NCBI GenBank assembly: GCA_963819385.1
Contig: CAWFVV010000006.1
Span: 2,294,001 to 2,358,000 of the forward strand
DNA length: 64,000 nt
Source: JAVDCA01 sp963819385
GTDB taxonomy: Bacteria > Pseudomonadota > Alphaproteobacteria > Rhizobiales > Xanthobacteraceae
Reading direction: 5' to 3'
Shown here one piece after another: positions 26,977-35,875 of this stretch. Positions within the stretch are counted from its first letter, which is position 1, and each line of letters begins with the position of its first letter. Under the pieces are notes generated by a model. It saw only the letters and a list, made by a program, of their open reading frames with translations. It was not told where the DNA came from and ran no database searches. Position numbers and translations under genes: made by a program.

Positions 26977-27267
26977 ATGGCACCGATGTCGAAAGCGTTT
27001 TTGCTCCTCTCCGTCGCGGTGGCGTTGAGCTTGAGCGCGAGCCACGTGTTCGCGAACTCCAGCAACGCTCACCCGACCCAAGTGAAGACGTCCGGCACCT
27101 CCGCCACGCCCTCGGGCTCAGGCGGTCGCGCCCGCCCGGGACCTGGGTATTCCTGTTCGAAAAACCCGGTGCCCGGCTGCAGGAACTATCCGGGGCCCGG
27201 CCACACCCAGCCCCCCTGCCGTGGACCGCATATGGGTCCGAACGGCGTCATGATTCAGTGTGACTGA
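26977..27267 (+). CDS. Small secreted protein, GPNGVMIQC family, member 3
   Basis: 96 residues. The signal peptide MAPMSKAFLLLSVAVALSLS ends near VFA-NS. The mature part contains HPTQVKTSGTSATPSGSGG, a CSKNPVPGCRNYPGPG stretch, and the family end CRGPHMGPNGVMIQCD. ATG 26977 follows AAGGGAGG. About 45 bases around the start repeat those before 26622, showing duplication of a unit that spans the end of one gene and the start of the next. Function unknown. Confidence 0.7.
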   Translation: MAPMSKAFLLLSVAVALSLSASHVFANSSNAHPTQVKTSGTSATPSGSGGRARPGPGYSCSKNPVPGCRNYPGPGHTQPPCRGPHMGPNGVMIQCD

Positions 27268-27379
27268 TCGGGCGAAGACCGTGTGCGGGCGCGATCAATC
27301 TCGAATTGCAAGAAGCAGGTGGTGAAAAAGCCGATGATCGGATTTCGCATCAAGACGACCGCGCATGGGCGCGGGCATT

Positions 27380-27510
27380 AGGGCGTGCACTCATAAAAAT
27401 CGCGGGGCCGCGGATCGGGACGCATTCGATGTCCGCTAAGCCGCCGACGGCGGCGCGAAAGCGGACATGGCCGGAAGTCCGGGTCAGGCCAAGACCAGAC
27501 ACCCGCTCAC
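27380..27510. repeat. GTCCGCT...GCGGACAT-type dispersed repeat, copy B
   Basis: The best-preserved copy: GGGCGTGCACTCATAAA, CATTCGATGTCCGCTAA, CGGCGGCGCGAAAGCGGACATGG, then GTCAGGCC. The inner halves ATGTCCGCT and AGCGGACAT are inverted. It lies between the small secreted-protein array and the arylsulfatase end. Confidence 0.7.
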
Positions 27511-27535
27511 GCGCACACCAACGGGAATGCTCAGT

Positions 27536-29845
27536 TTAGTCCTGCGACGGGATCGCTCCGTGCGTTTGCAGTTTCTCTTGCTGCAACTGAGCGGGCGCGC
27601 CACTCAGGTATTGCACGCGCGCCCCTTCGATCTTGCCGTTGAATTTGAAGGGGGCCTGATCGTAATACTCAATCCCCACGGGAGAGCCGAGATCGATACC
27701 GAAGTCGAGGCAATCGTTGGCCGTAAAGAGCAATGGCGCACTAACCGGCACCACACCCGACGCAACTTCGTCGCCATTGACTTTCAGCACCACCCTGAGG
27801 GGACCGGCCGGCTTGCGCTCGACATACGTCGTCTGGACGTCGATCTTCACCTTGCCGACAGGCAGTTTGTCCTTGGCCTTGATGTGGGTACGCGCAATCT
27901 CGAACAGATTGTATTCGTACGACAGCACGCCGTCCTTGACGTACAACGCGAGGCCACCGGAAAAACCGCCGAGCGCATAGAGCACGCCGTTGGCATTTTC
28001 CGGCACGTCAACGTCCATGCTGACAAGGTTCTCCTTGTTGCCGAGCGCCGGTGCGGTGACTTCAGGTATCCTTGTGATTGCGCCCGGGAAGGTCCACGAT
28101 GTGTACGGGGAGACCAGGCGCAGTTCAGGATGGAGGACGGGAATCCAAAGGCCGCCGCCGATTGGCAACCCTTTGTTCTTGGTGAACTCAATCAGAAACA
28201 GGTCCTTCAGGTCATCCACCTTCGCGGGCATGTTACCGGCAAGGTCGTCGCCCTGCGACCAGTCCTTGTTCAGATCGTAGAGTTCCCACCTGTCTTTGTC
28301 GGGCGTCCATTCCCTGATACCCGGGGGTAAGCCAGCAACCCATGGTGTGCGTGGACCAAACGCGGACGCGATCCACCCGTCGCGATAAATGGCCCGGCTT
28401 CCCATGACTTCAAAATACTGAGTATGTTTCACCTCCGCGGCCTTCGCGTCGTTGAAGGTGGTGGCAAAGCTGACGCCATCAAATTGGTCTTGCGGAATTC
28501 CGTTGACCACGCGCGGAGGTGCGATGCCCACGGTGTCATAGATGGTCGGAACCACATCATTCACGTGGAGGAATTGCGCGCGGGGTGTGGCGTCTGACTT
28601 GATCTTTGCAGGCCAGCGGACAGCGAGCGGATTGCGGGTGCCACCGAAATGCGAGGCGATGAGCTTGGTTGCCTGATATGGCGTACTTCCCGCCCAGGCC
28701 CACCCGGCATGATACATAGGATCGACTTTCGGCGAGCCGAGCACGTCGAGGCCGCCAAGTGCATTGAGGGCAGCAATGTGCTGCTTCGTCGTGGATGGAA
28801 TACCATTTTGCGCCAAAAGCTCGCTGATGGTGCCGCTTTGGCCTTCCGCGGAGGCGCCATTATCGCCCCAGATATAAAAGATCAGTGTGTTGTCGCCGTA
28901 GCCCAGTCGATCGATTTCATCGACGACGCGGCCAACCTGAGCGTCTGTGTGCTCGGTAAATCCCGCGAACACCTCCATGAGGCGGCGCTGGAAGGGCTTC
29001 TCATCGTCCGGGACCGAGGCCCAGGAAGCGAGCGTGGAGGGTCTCGGGGTCAGCCGCGCGTCCGACGGAATCCAGCCCATCTGTTTGGCACGCTGGAAGG
29101 TACGTTCGCGGTATTTGTCCCAGCCGTCGTCGAACTTTCCCCTATACTTGTCAGCCCATTCTTTCGGGACATGAAATGGACCATGGGAAGCGCCACTCGC
29201 CCAATACATGAGGAATGGCTTGTCGGGCGCCAGAGCCTTATGTTCACGCAACCATCCGATTGCGTCGTCGGCAAGGTCTTCACTGAGATGATAGTAATTA
29301 TGGCCACCCGAGGTGCGGGGATGTTCGACGTAGGCCGTATTTCGGACGAGTTGCGGCTCCCACTGCGATGCTTCGCCCCCGAGAAAGCCGTAGAAATATT
29401 GAAAGCCGTAGCCGGTAGGCCAGTTGTCGAAGGGACCGGCGGCAGAAGTCTGCTCGGGAGGCGTGTTGTGCCATTTCCCCCAAGCGGCGGTGCTATATCC
29501 GTAATCCTTGAGCACCTCGGCGACGGTGGCACTGCTCTTCGGGATGATCCCCATGTAGCCATCCCAATCATTCGCCAATTCGCCGATCTGACCGTTGCCG
29601 ACACGATGGGAGTTGCGGCCCGTCAGCAACGCCGCGCGAGTCGGTGAGCACATCGCCGTGGTGTGAAACCGATTGTAGGAGATGCCCTCGTTCGCGATCT
29701 TGCTTAGCGTCGGCGTATGGATTTCGCCACCGTAAGTGTCCGTTTGGGCCGGCCCGACGTCATCGATAAGCACGATGAGTATGTTTGGCGCATTCCTTGG
29801 CAGAGGATTCGCAGGGGAAAGCGGGCTGTAGATTGACTCCTGCAT
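27536..29845 (-). CDS. Arylsulfatase (type I sulfatase)
   Basis: 769 residues from the in-frame Met at 29845. The N-terminal alkaline-phosphatase-like core starts APNILIVLIDDVGPAQTDTYGG, with metal-binding Asp28/Asp29. The sulfatase signature MCSPTRAALLTGR carries Cys66, which is converted to formylglycine. Further core motifs are AAWGKWH and FYIWGDNGAS. A long C-terminal region follows (after about 560). It hydrolyses sulfate esters, normally in the periplasm. The chosen start leaves no signal peptide; a good one exists at 29972 in another frame, interrupted at a C6 tract (see the fragment entry). No sulfatase-maturating enzyme is visible in the window. Confidence 0.9.
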   Translation of the reverse strand: MQESIYSPLSPANPLPRNAPNILIVLIDDVGPAQTDTYGGEIHTPTLSKIANEGISYNRFHTTAMCSPTRAALLTGRNSHRVGNGQIGELANDWDGYMGIIPKSSATVAEVLKDYGYSTAAWGKWHNTPPEQTSAAGPFDNWPTGYGFQYFYGFLGGEASQWEPQLVRNTAYVEHPRTSGGHNYYHLSEDLADDAIGWLREHKALAPDKPFLMYWASGASHGPFHVPKEWADKYRGKFDDGWDKYRERTFQRAKQMGWIPSDARLTPRPSTLASWASVPDDEKPFQRRLMEVFAGFTEHTDAQVGRVVDEIDRLGYGDNTLIFYIWGDNGASAEGQSGTISELLAQNGIPSTTKQHIAALNALGGLDVLGSPKVDPMYHAGWAWAGSTPYQATKLIASHFGGTRNPLAVRWPAKIKSDATPRAQFLHVNDVVPTIYDTVGIAPPRVVNGIPQDQFDGVSFATTFNDAKAAEVKHTQYFEVMGSRAIYRDGWIASAFGPRTPWVAGLPPGIREWTPDKDRWELYDLNKDWSQGDDLAGNMPAKVDDLKDLFLIEFTKNKGLPIGGGLWIPVLHPELRLVSPYTSWTFPGAITRIPEVTAPALGNKENLVSMDVDVPENANGVLYALGGFSGGLALYVKDGVLSYEYNLFEIARTHIKAKDKLPVGKVKIDVQTTYVERKPAGPLRVVLKVNGDEVASGVVPVSAPLLFTANDCLDFGIDLGSPVGIEYYDQAPFKFNGKIEGARVQYLSGAPAQLQQEKLQTHGAIPSQD

Positions 29846-29972
29846 GGTCCCGCGCGGCTGTGCTGCCGGAAGATTTGGGGGGAAAGGGCAGAACCTCCTG
29901 GCCACCGGCTGGAAACGCAAAGCTGGCGCCCAGTGCGAGGGTGAAAAATCCGCCTAAAAGCCCAGGGCTCAT
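29846..29972 (-). other. Out-of-frame signal peptide of the arylsulfatase
   Basis: From ATG 29972, preceded by AAAGGGTAG, the translation is MSPGLLGGFFTLALGASFAF followed by PAGGQ, a textbook signal peptide, then EVLPFPP. The arylsulfatase frame picks up at PFPPNLPAAQPRG. The switch falls in the G6 run at 29877-29882 (C6 on the coding strand); removing one base joins the two frames. The original gene was therefore probably 27536-29972. Confidence 0.75.
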
Positions 29973-30059
29973 TGGACTACCCTTTGAGCGTGGTTGGATT
30001 TGGCCTTAATGTGGAAGAGCCATCACGTCGCCCCAGTGGGCGTGATCTCACGGAATAAG

Positions 30060-30260
30060 GGCAGCCGCTATTGCCCTTTGGGGCAATATGGCGCTGTCTC
30101 GCGCCTGTTGGGGGCTGAAATACCGTTTGCTCAATCGAGTCCGCTGCGGGCCAGGCCCCGAAATGCTCATGGCAAGCACATCGCGTCCGGTTCACCGCCA
30201 ACTCCAGACATATCGCTGCGTCGCAGTGAGCCGCCGCTTCGGGCCAGAACGAGATCCACG
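30060..30260. repeat. Degenerate dispersed repeat with ATTGCCCTTTGGGGCAA core
   Basis: The core ATTGCCCTTTGGGGCAA (about 30069-30086) and a downstream AATGCTCATGGCAAGCACAT block recur in order at 31717-31733 and near 31778. The two copies flank the HdeD-like and coiled-coil genes. No gene is supported in 29973-30314 apart from this. Confidence 0.5.
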
Positions 30261-30314
30261 TTCGCGGGGCAGCTAGTCCGATTTCACACGATACAATCGG
30301 CTGCCCCACCATAT

Positions 30315-30461
30315 TCATTCCATCAACGCAAATTCCAAACTCGGACGCATTGCGCCCGTAAACTTCTTGAACATTTCTGGGAGATTGGCCTTCACCTTTT
30401 CTAAACCGCTAAGCGCACGTGCACTGAGTTCATCATTCAGCCGCAAGAGGCGCCGGGTCAC
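30315..30461 (-). CDS. Possible 48-residue protein coupled to the HdeD-like gene
   Basis: A GTG start at 30461 overlaps the HdeD-like stop (GTGA), the usual sign of translational coupling. The frame reads VTRRLLRLNDELSARALSG, then LEKVKANLPEMFKKFTGAM and ends SLEFALME. The composition is amphipathic and protein-like. It has no family match I can name and is short enough to be chance. Treat as tentative. Confidence 0.3.
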   Translation of the reverse strand: MTRRLLRLNDELSARALSGLEKVKANLPEMFKKFTGAMRPSLEFALME

Positions 30462-31048
30462 GCCGGATGTTTGTGCTTCTTCAACCGGAACGCAAGCGCG
30501 ATATAGAGGCATCCTGCCAGGATCGCGTACCAGCCGATCAGCCAGACAACGGCCAGCGCGCCGGCGCCGGGCCTTGCAAAGAGGACTACGCCGAAAGCAA
30601 CCGAAAGCAGGCCGCTGAGAATGAGAAGCCACTCGCCTTCCATCTCCTTGCGTAGCGCGATCGCGCCCCAGATTTGCAACGCGCCAGTGACGATCGCCCA
30701 CACGGCAATGAACATCAGCAACACCAGCGCGGTGATGCCCGGCCATGCGAAGGCCAGCAGCCCGGCAACGAGCCCAGCGATGCCAACGACGGCAAGCCAC
30801 AAACGCGATCCCATCTGGCCAGTTCGGCCGGATATCGCCGCCCAAAGGGCAAGAACACCGTCGGCGATCGCATAGGCGCCCCAAAGAAAGATCAGCGTCA
30901 ACAGCGTTATGCCGGGCCACAGGAAGGCCAGAACACCAAAGGCGATGGCGGCAATTCCGCGCAGCAGCAGCAGCCACCAGTTATCTGCCAGAGCATGCAA
31001 CAGCGCGACGCTGGTTATTGGTCTGGATTGCGCTTGATAGCTGGACAT
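30458..31048 (-). CDS. HdeD-family (DUF308) membrane protein
   Basis: 196 residues with six hydrophobic helices in three paired units, each with an FLWPGIT or FAWPGIT-like motif: NWWLLLLRGIAAIAFGVLAF, LTLIFLWGAYAIADGVLAL, LWLAVVGIAGLVAGLLAF and so on. This is the HdeD layout known from enteric acid resistance. In alphaproteobacteria such genes are common and of uncertain role. The cytoplasmic tail is Lys/His-rich (RLKKHKHPA). It lies upstream of the possible small protein at 30315 and downstream of a coiled-coil protein gene on the same strand. Confidence 0.88.
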   Translation of the reverse strand: MSSYQAQSRPITSVALLHALADNWWLLLLRGIAAIAFGVLAFLWPGITLLTLIFLWGAYAIADGVLALWAAISGRTGQMGSRLWLAVVGIAGLVAGLLAFAWPGITALVLLMFIAVWAIVTGALQIWGAIALRKEMEGEWLLILSGLLSVAFGVVLFARPGAGALAVVWLIGWYAILAGCLYIALAFRLKKHKHPA

Positions 31049-31209
31049 GACATTATCTCCCTCGGCTCAATTTTTGACTCCATTTTTCCAGAAAGCGCCG
31101 CGCGCCAATATTTCAATACCCGCCGCGGCGCCCCACTCGTGCGCCATCGAACGAGCGGCTTGAAGCAAGCCGTTCGTCATCAATTGGCAAATGGACGCTT
31201 CGAACGCCG

Positions 31210-31656
31210 TTACGAGGCCCGCGCTTCCTTGGCTTCTATGCGGGCGGCCACAGCGTCGAGAACAGCCAGTTCCGCCTGATCAACCGCCGCGATCGCATAC
31301 TCGACCGCGAGGCTAGCTTCCCAATCGAGGCTATCGGCATAGTTTTCTGCATGCCGGGCGTCCCAATCTTGCTTCTTTTGGGCAATGGCGGATTTCATGG
31401 ATTGCAGATCGCCGGCAATTTTCGTTTGCAGCCCAGTCCATTTTCTGGCGGCGGCATCGCCTACGGATTTCAAATCATCGCCTGCCGCCTTGATGTTTTC
31501 GTCTACTTTTTCGATCGTGGCGGTGGCGGCGGCACGCGCTTGCTCCCTACGCGCCATGACTTTGTCGCGCGCTTCCTTTTGAGCGGCAGAGATAGTGTCC
31601 TCAGCGTGCTTGGCGTGGGCCGACAAGTCGGCAAGTTGTTCAGAGAGTTTGGCCAT
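31210..31656 (-). CDS. Coiled-coil protein, possibly phasin/apolipoprotein-like
   Basis: 148 residues from MAKLSEQLADLSAHAKHAED. Nearly all is alpha-helical and Ala/Lys/Glu/Asp-rich (EARDKVMARREQARAAATATIEKVDENIKAAGDDLKSVGD), with heptad-like spacing. There are no Cys, no signal peptide and no membrane helix. It ends in another helical block, EYAIAAVDQAELAVLDAVAARIEAKEA. This composition fits phasin-like or stress-related helical proteins, but no family signature is certain. It is next to an HdeD-like gene, a pairing that suggests a stress role (inference). The frame is open to 31737, but the inner Met is the natural start. Confidence 0.72.
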   Translation of the reverse strand: MAKLSEQLADLSAHAKHAEDTISAAQKEARDKVMARREQARAAATATIEKVDENIKAAGDDLKSVGDAAARKWTGLQTKIAGDLQSMKSAIAQKKQDWDARHAENYADSLDWEASLAVEYAIAAVDQAELAVLDAVAARIEAKEARAS

Positions 31657-32022
31657 AATGGAGACCCCTGAAGCGAGAGGACTTTGCAGTGTGATCGTAA
31701 GGCACGATCTACAACGGGCAATTGCCCTTTGGGGCAAAAGGCCGCGTCACCGAATGTCCGGTTGGAGTTCACAACCACAAATGCTCGGAGCGAGCACATC
31801 AAGTCCAATTCGCCCCCTGGAACCGGACATTGTCGGCGATTTATCCGCATGGAAAGCATCGCATGCCAAAGTGCGCGCCCTCCTCGATTTCCTCGTCGAG
31901 CGCTTCAGACGTGCGCTCAACAGCCAACCGCTCGGAAGGCGCGCGCCTAATCACATGTCTCCTCCGGGATGAGGTGAAACAATCCCTCATTTGCAAGACG
32001 CGTGCGCGCAGGCCCGCTGCGG
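31657..32022. other. Non-coding stretch with degenerate repeat
   Basis: It contains the second copy of the ATTGCCCTTTGGGGCAA repeat (about 31717-31733), followed by a GGAGCGAGCACATC block. The rest has only short ORFs in inconsistent frames; no gene is supported. Confidence 0.5.
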
Positions 32023-33006
32023 TCAATCCGCCCTGACGCCGGCCTGGCGAACCACCTTGCCCCATTTCTCGGTCTCGGCCGCGATGAACTTGCCGAAATC
32101 GGTCGGGGTTCCGGCGGAGACCTGGCCGCCGAGCTCGGCGAGCTTCGTCTCGACCTTGGGATCGGCCAGCAGCGCGTTGATCTCGCGGTTGAGTCGCTCG
32201 ACGATCTCGGGCGGCGTCTTGACCGGCGCGCAGAAGCCCTGCCAGCCGCTCGCGTCGTAGCCCGGGACGGATTGGCCGATGGTCGGGATGCCGGGCAGCA
32301 GGTCCGGCTGCGGCGCCGCGGTGGTGACCGCGAGCGCGCGGAGCTGGCCGGACCTGATGTAGGCGAGCGACGAGACGGCGGCGTCGATCATCACCTGGAC
32401 GCGGCCCGCGATCATGTCGGTGATGGCGGGACCGGCGCCGCGATAATGCACCGGCACCATGTCGATGCCAGCCAGCATCTTGAAGTATTCGCCGTAGAGA
32501 TGCTGGGCGCTGCCGGCGCCGACGGTCGCGAAGTTCAGCTTGCCCGGATTGGCCTTGGCGTAGGCGATGAGGTCCGCAACGGTCTTGACCGGCAGGTCGC
32601 GGTTGACCTCCAGCACGAACGGCGTGTGCACGACGCCCGCCACCGGCGCAAGATCGTGCAGCGCATCGAAGCTGAGCTTGCCTTCGTAGAGCGTCGGATT
32701 GATCGCGATCGCGGTCGAGGCATAGAGCAGCGTGTAGCCATCCGGCTTCGCCCGCACGACGTATTCGGTCGCAATGTTGCCGCCGGCGCCGGAGCGATTG
32801 TCGACGACGAAGTTCTGCCCGAGCCGCTCCGACAGCCACTGGCCGATGAGACGCGCGTTGATGTCGGAGGCCGAGCCGGGCGAGAAGCCGACGACGAGAT
32901 GCACCGGGCGGGACGGATAGGTGTCGGCGCGGGCGATGCGCGCAGCCGCCGGGAGCGCGGCGGCGCCGGCGGCGAGATGAAGAAAGCGGCGACGCGGAAT
33001 GTTCAT
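32023..33006 (-). CDS. Tripartite tricarboxylate transporter substrate-binding protein (Bug/TctC family)
   Basis: 327 residues. The twin-arginine-like signal MNIPRRRFLHLAAGAAALPA is cleaved near ARADT. The mature part begins YPSRPVHLVVGFSPGSASDINARL and has the diagnostic VVDNRSGAGGNIATEYVVRAKPDGYTLLYAS. The ligand loop reads VGAGSAQHLYGEYFKML and VPVHYRGAGPAITDMIAGR. It is an orphan Bug protein with no membrane subunits nearby. The start could also be four codons upstream (MENVMN, 33018). It lies upstream of a broken radical SAM gene on the opposite strand. Confidence 0.92.
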   Translation of the reverse strand: MNIPRRRFLHLAAGAAALPAAARIARADTYPSRPVHLVVGFSPGSASDINARLIGQWLSERLGQNFVVDNRSGAGGNIATEYVVRAKPDGYTLLYASTAIAINPTLYEGKLSFDALHDLAPVAGVVHTPFVLEVNRDLPVKTVADLIAYAKANPGKLNFATVGAGSAQHLYGEYFKMLAGIDMVPVHYRGAGPAITDMIAGRVQVMIDAAVSSLAYIRSGQLRALAVTTAAPQPDLLPGIPTIGQSVPGYDASGWQGFCAPVKTPPEIVERLNREINALLADPKVETKLAELGGQVSAGTPTDFGKFIAAETEKWGKVVRQAGVRAD

Positions 33007-33119
33007 GACGTTTTCCATCTTGCCGCGTCGTGGCCCACCCCCGGTCAAGTCGGGGGCAACCGCTGGCGCAGTACCGGAATGGCACGGGGGCCGTGCCTCA
33101 TCAATGGTCTGCGGAGGAC

Positions 33120-33236
33120 GGGGCGTGTACTCACGAAAATCGCGGTGCCCGGGAGCGCGTTCGGTGTCCGCCATGCCGGCGGCAGCGGCGCGACAGCGGA
33201 CATGGGCGGAGGTCCGCGTCGGGCCAGGACCGGTCG
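33120..33236. repeat. GTCCGCT...GCGGACAT-type dispersed repeat, copy C
   Basis: GGCGTGTACTCACGAAAATCG, GCGTTCGGTGTCCGCCATG, CGGCGCGACAGCGGACATGG and GTCGGGCCAGGACCG follow the order of copies A and B. It lies in the 370-base gap 33007-33376 between the TctC and radical SAM genes, where no gene is seen. Confidence 0.68.
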
Positions 33237-33376
33237 TGCGCAATTGCCATGATTCCTTCGACCAGCCGCTGCCGTGAGTACCCTTTTGGGGTGAAGTAAT
33301 CGCAGACCGCCACGTCGAGGCGTGCTATCGTCTTTTCGTTCGCGGGACAACGCTTCGCTGGAAGCAGGGTGGGCTG

Positions 33377-35202
33377 ATGCGGAAGTTCCTCCTCGTGCTG
33401 ATCAAGCCGTCGCATTACGACGACGATGGCTACGTGATCAGGTGGTGGCGCACGATGATTCCGTCGAATTCGCTCGCCGCCATCTACGGCATTGCGGCGG
33501 ATTGCGCGGAGCGGCGCGTCCTCGGTCCGGACGTCGACATCGACATCGAGGTGATCGACGAGACGAACACCCGCGTCGATGTGCCGGCACTCATCGCCCG
33601 TCTGCGGCGTAACGGTGGTTTCGGCATGGTTGCGCTGATCGGTGTCCAGTCGAACCAATATCCGCGCGCCCTCGACATTGCGCGGCCGTTCCGGGCTGCC
33701 GGAATTCCAGGTCGCGATCGGCGGCTTCCACGTGTCGGGATGCCTGTCGATGCTGGACGGTCGCGCGGTCGAGCTCGACGCCTGCCGGGACATGGGCGTC
33801 TCCATGTTCGCGGGCGAAGCTCGAGGGCCGGCTCGATATGGTGCTGCGCGACGCGGCCGCGGGCCGGCTCGCGCCGCTTTACAACTTCATGAAGGACCTG
33901 CCGGAGATGCAGGGCACGCCCGTGCCCTTCCTGCCGAAGCGAACGTGTCGCGCACGGTCGGCATCAGCACGAGCTTCGACGCAGGCCGCGGCTGCCCGTA
34001 CCAGTGCTCGTTCTGCACCATCATCAACGTGCAGGGCCGCAAGTCGCGCTTACCGTTCGGCGGATGACGTCGAGCATCTCGTGCGCCTCAACTGGGCGCA
34101 GGGCATCGACAGGTTCTTCATCACCGACGACAATTTTGCCCGCAACAAGGAGTGGGAGTCGATTTTCGATCGCCTGATCAAGCTACGGGAGGTGGATGGG
34201 ATTCCGCTCGGCATGCTGATCCAGGTCGACACGCTTTGCCACAAGATCCCGAACTTCATCGAAAAGGCGAAACGGGCCGGCGTCACGCGGGTCTTCATCG
34301 GACTGGAGAATATCAACCCGGAAAATCTGGCGGCCGCAAAGAAGCGCCAGAACAAGATCACCGAGTATCGCAAGATGCTTCTCGCCTGGAAGCTGCAGGG
34401 CATCATGACGCTCGCCGGATATATCCTGGGTTTTCCCGGGGACACGCCGGAGACGATCAGGCGCGATATCGCGATCATCCAGAGGGAACTGCCGCTCGAC
34501 ATTCTCGAATTCTTCAACCTGACGCCGCTGCCGGGGTCGGAGGATCACCAGATCCTCTGGCGCAACGGCACCGCCATGGAGCCCGACCTCAACACGTATG
34601 ACACGGAGCACATCTGCACGGCGCACCCCAAGATGAGCAAGAAGGAGTGGGAGGCGATCTACCAGGAGGCGTGGTCGCTCTATTACACGCCGGAGCACAT
34701 GGTGACGCTCCTGCGCCGCGCGGCGGCGACCGGGGTGTGGATGACCAGCGTCGTCAAGCTGTTGATCACGTTCTCGACGTCGGTTCGCGTCGAAAACGTG
34801 CATCCGCTCCAGAGCGGGATCCTGCGCCTGATGCACCCCTCGGAGCGTCGATCGGACCTGCCGCGCGAAAGCGCGTGGTCGCTCTACCCGCGTTACGTCT
34901 GGCAAACGCTGGTCAAGACCGTCAAGATCGCCTCGACCGTCTTGTGGGTGATGTCGGCAAAGCGGCGTATCTTGCGCGATCCGGACTATCGCAATTACAC
35001 CGACCGTGCCCTGACGCCCGTGCTGGACGACGACGACGAGATGAAGCTCGATCTTCTCACCAAGACCACCGGCGCCAAAGCCGCGATCGATCACCAGAAC
35101 AAGGTCAGGGAGCTGACCTCCGCCGGATTCACAGCAGCAACATCGCGCGGGATAGCGGAAAAAGCCGAGGCCGCGACGGCCGCAAGCATCGGTGTGCCGT
35201 AG
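33377..35202 (+). pseudogene. B12-binding radical SAM protein broken by four single-base indels
   Basis: The product can be followed only by switching frames. MRKFLLVLIKPSHYDDDGY to about 33707 is the N-terminal, B12-binding-like part. A +1 shift at 33707-33708 (extra C) gives QVAIGGFHVSG...MFAGEA. A +1 at about 33821 gives EGRLDMVLRDA...PFLPK. A missing base near 33938-33941 gives NVSRTVGISTSFDAGRG with the radical SAM cluster CPYQCSFC. A +1 at 34050-34051 (extra T) gives YRSADDVEHL and the rest, including AGYILGFPGDTPETIRRDI. Each repair restores conserved sequence. As written, the CxxxCxxC cluster is in a short frame with neither end, so no functional enzyme is made. Confidence 0.85.
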
Positions 35203-35367
35203 CGTTCCATAACGGATAGACAATTCATAAATCGGCGCGAACCGACCGTCGCGGCCACGCCGGCAGAAGAGTCCGTCCGAGGCGGGATTTCATCGCCGCG
35301 CTCAGCGGCGGAGTCCGGACGCCAGCTACGGCTTGTTAGTATCTCGGTTTGAAATCCAGGATAGCAG

Positions 35368-35814
35368 ATGATGAATTTCCCTCAGTCTGGAGGATGTCAG
35401 TGCGGCGCGATCCGCTATGAGATCACCGGTCCACCGGTGGCGGTATATGCCTGCCATTGCATTGAATGCCAGAAACAATCCGGCTCCGCATTTGCCATGA
35501 GCGCGGTGATTCCGCAGGAGCATTTCCAAATCACGAAGGGCGACCCGAAAATGTTCGCTCGCAAGATCAGCGCGTCGAAGACGATGGAATGCTGGTTTTG
35601 TCCTGACTGCGGGACTCGGCTCTATCACGTTCCCGGCGGTGCGACTTATCTGAACCGCAACATCAAGCCGGGAACGCTGGATGATACATCGTGGTTGGCC
35701 CCGACGATGCATTTTTGGACTCGCAGCGCACAGGAGTGGATGGTCATCCCCGAAGGCGTCACACGCTATGAAACTCAGCCTGAGATTTTGAGTTGGGCCT
35801 CACCGAAATCCTGA
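35368..35814 (+). CDS. GFA family (glutathione-dependent formaldehyde-activating enzyme-like) protein
   Basis: 148 residues. The zinc ligands of the GFA fold are all present: CQC at 10-12, CHCIEC at 29-34, and CPDC at 78-81 (WFCPDCGTRLYHV). The rest matches family length and order (SGSAFAMSAVIP, YLNRNIKPGTLDD). GFA-fold proteins include glutathione-dependent and many uncharacterised small-molecule enzymes; the specific reaction is not known. The gene stands alone between the radical SAM gene and a convergent SDR. Confidence 0.9.
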   Translation: MMNFPQSGGCQCGAIRYEITGPPVAVYACHCIECQKQSGSAFAMSAVIPQEHFQITKGDPKMFARKISASKTMECWFCPDCGTRLYHVPGGATYLNRNIKPGTLDDTSWLAPTMHFWTRSAQEWMVIPEGVTRYETQPEILSWASPKS

Positions 35815-35875
35815 GCCCGGGCCGCACGCGCACGTTCAATGAGTACACGACGGCGGTGTTTGGAACTCATGAGCG

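Noticed and set aside
29994..30404. 136-codon plus-strand frame between the arylsulfatase and HdeD genes
   Set aside because: It spans a dispersed repeat, has no start site and no protein-like composition.
33377..35202. Considered as programmed frameshifting in the radical SAM gene
   Set aside because: Four shifts with mixed sign, no slippery heptamers or downstream structures; indels explain it better.
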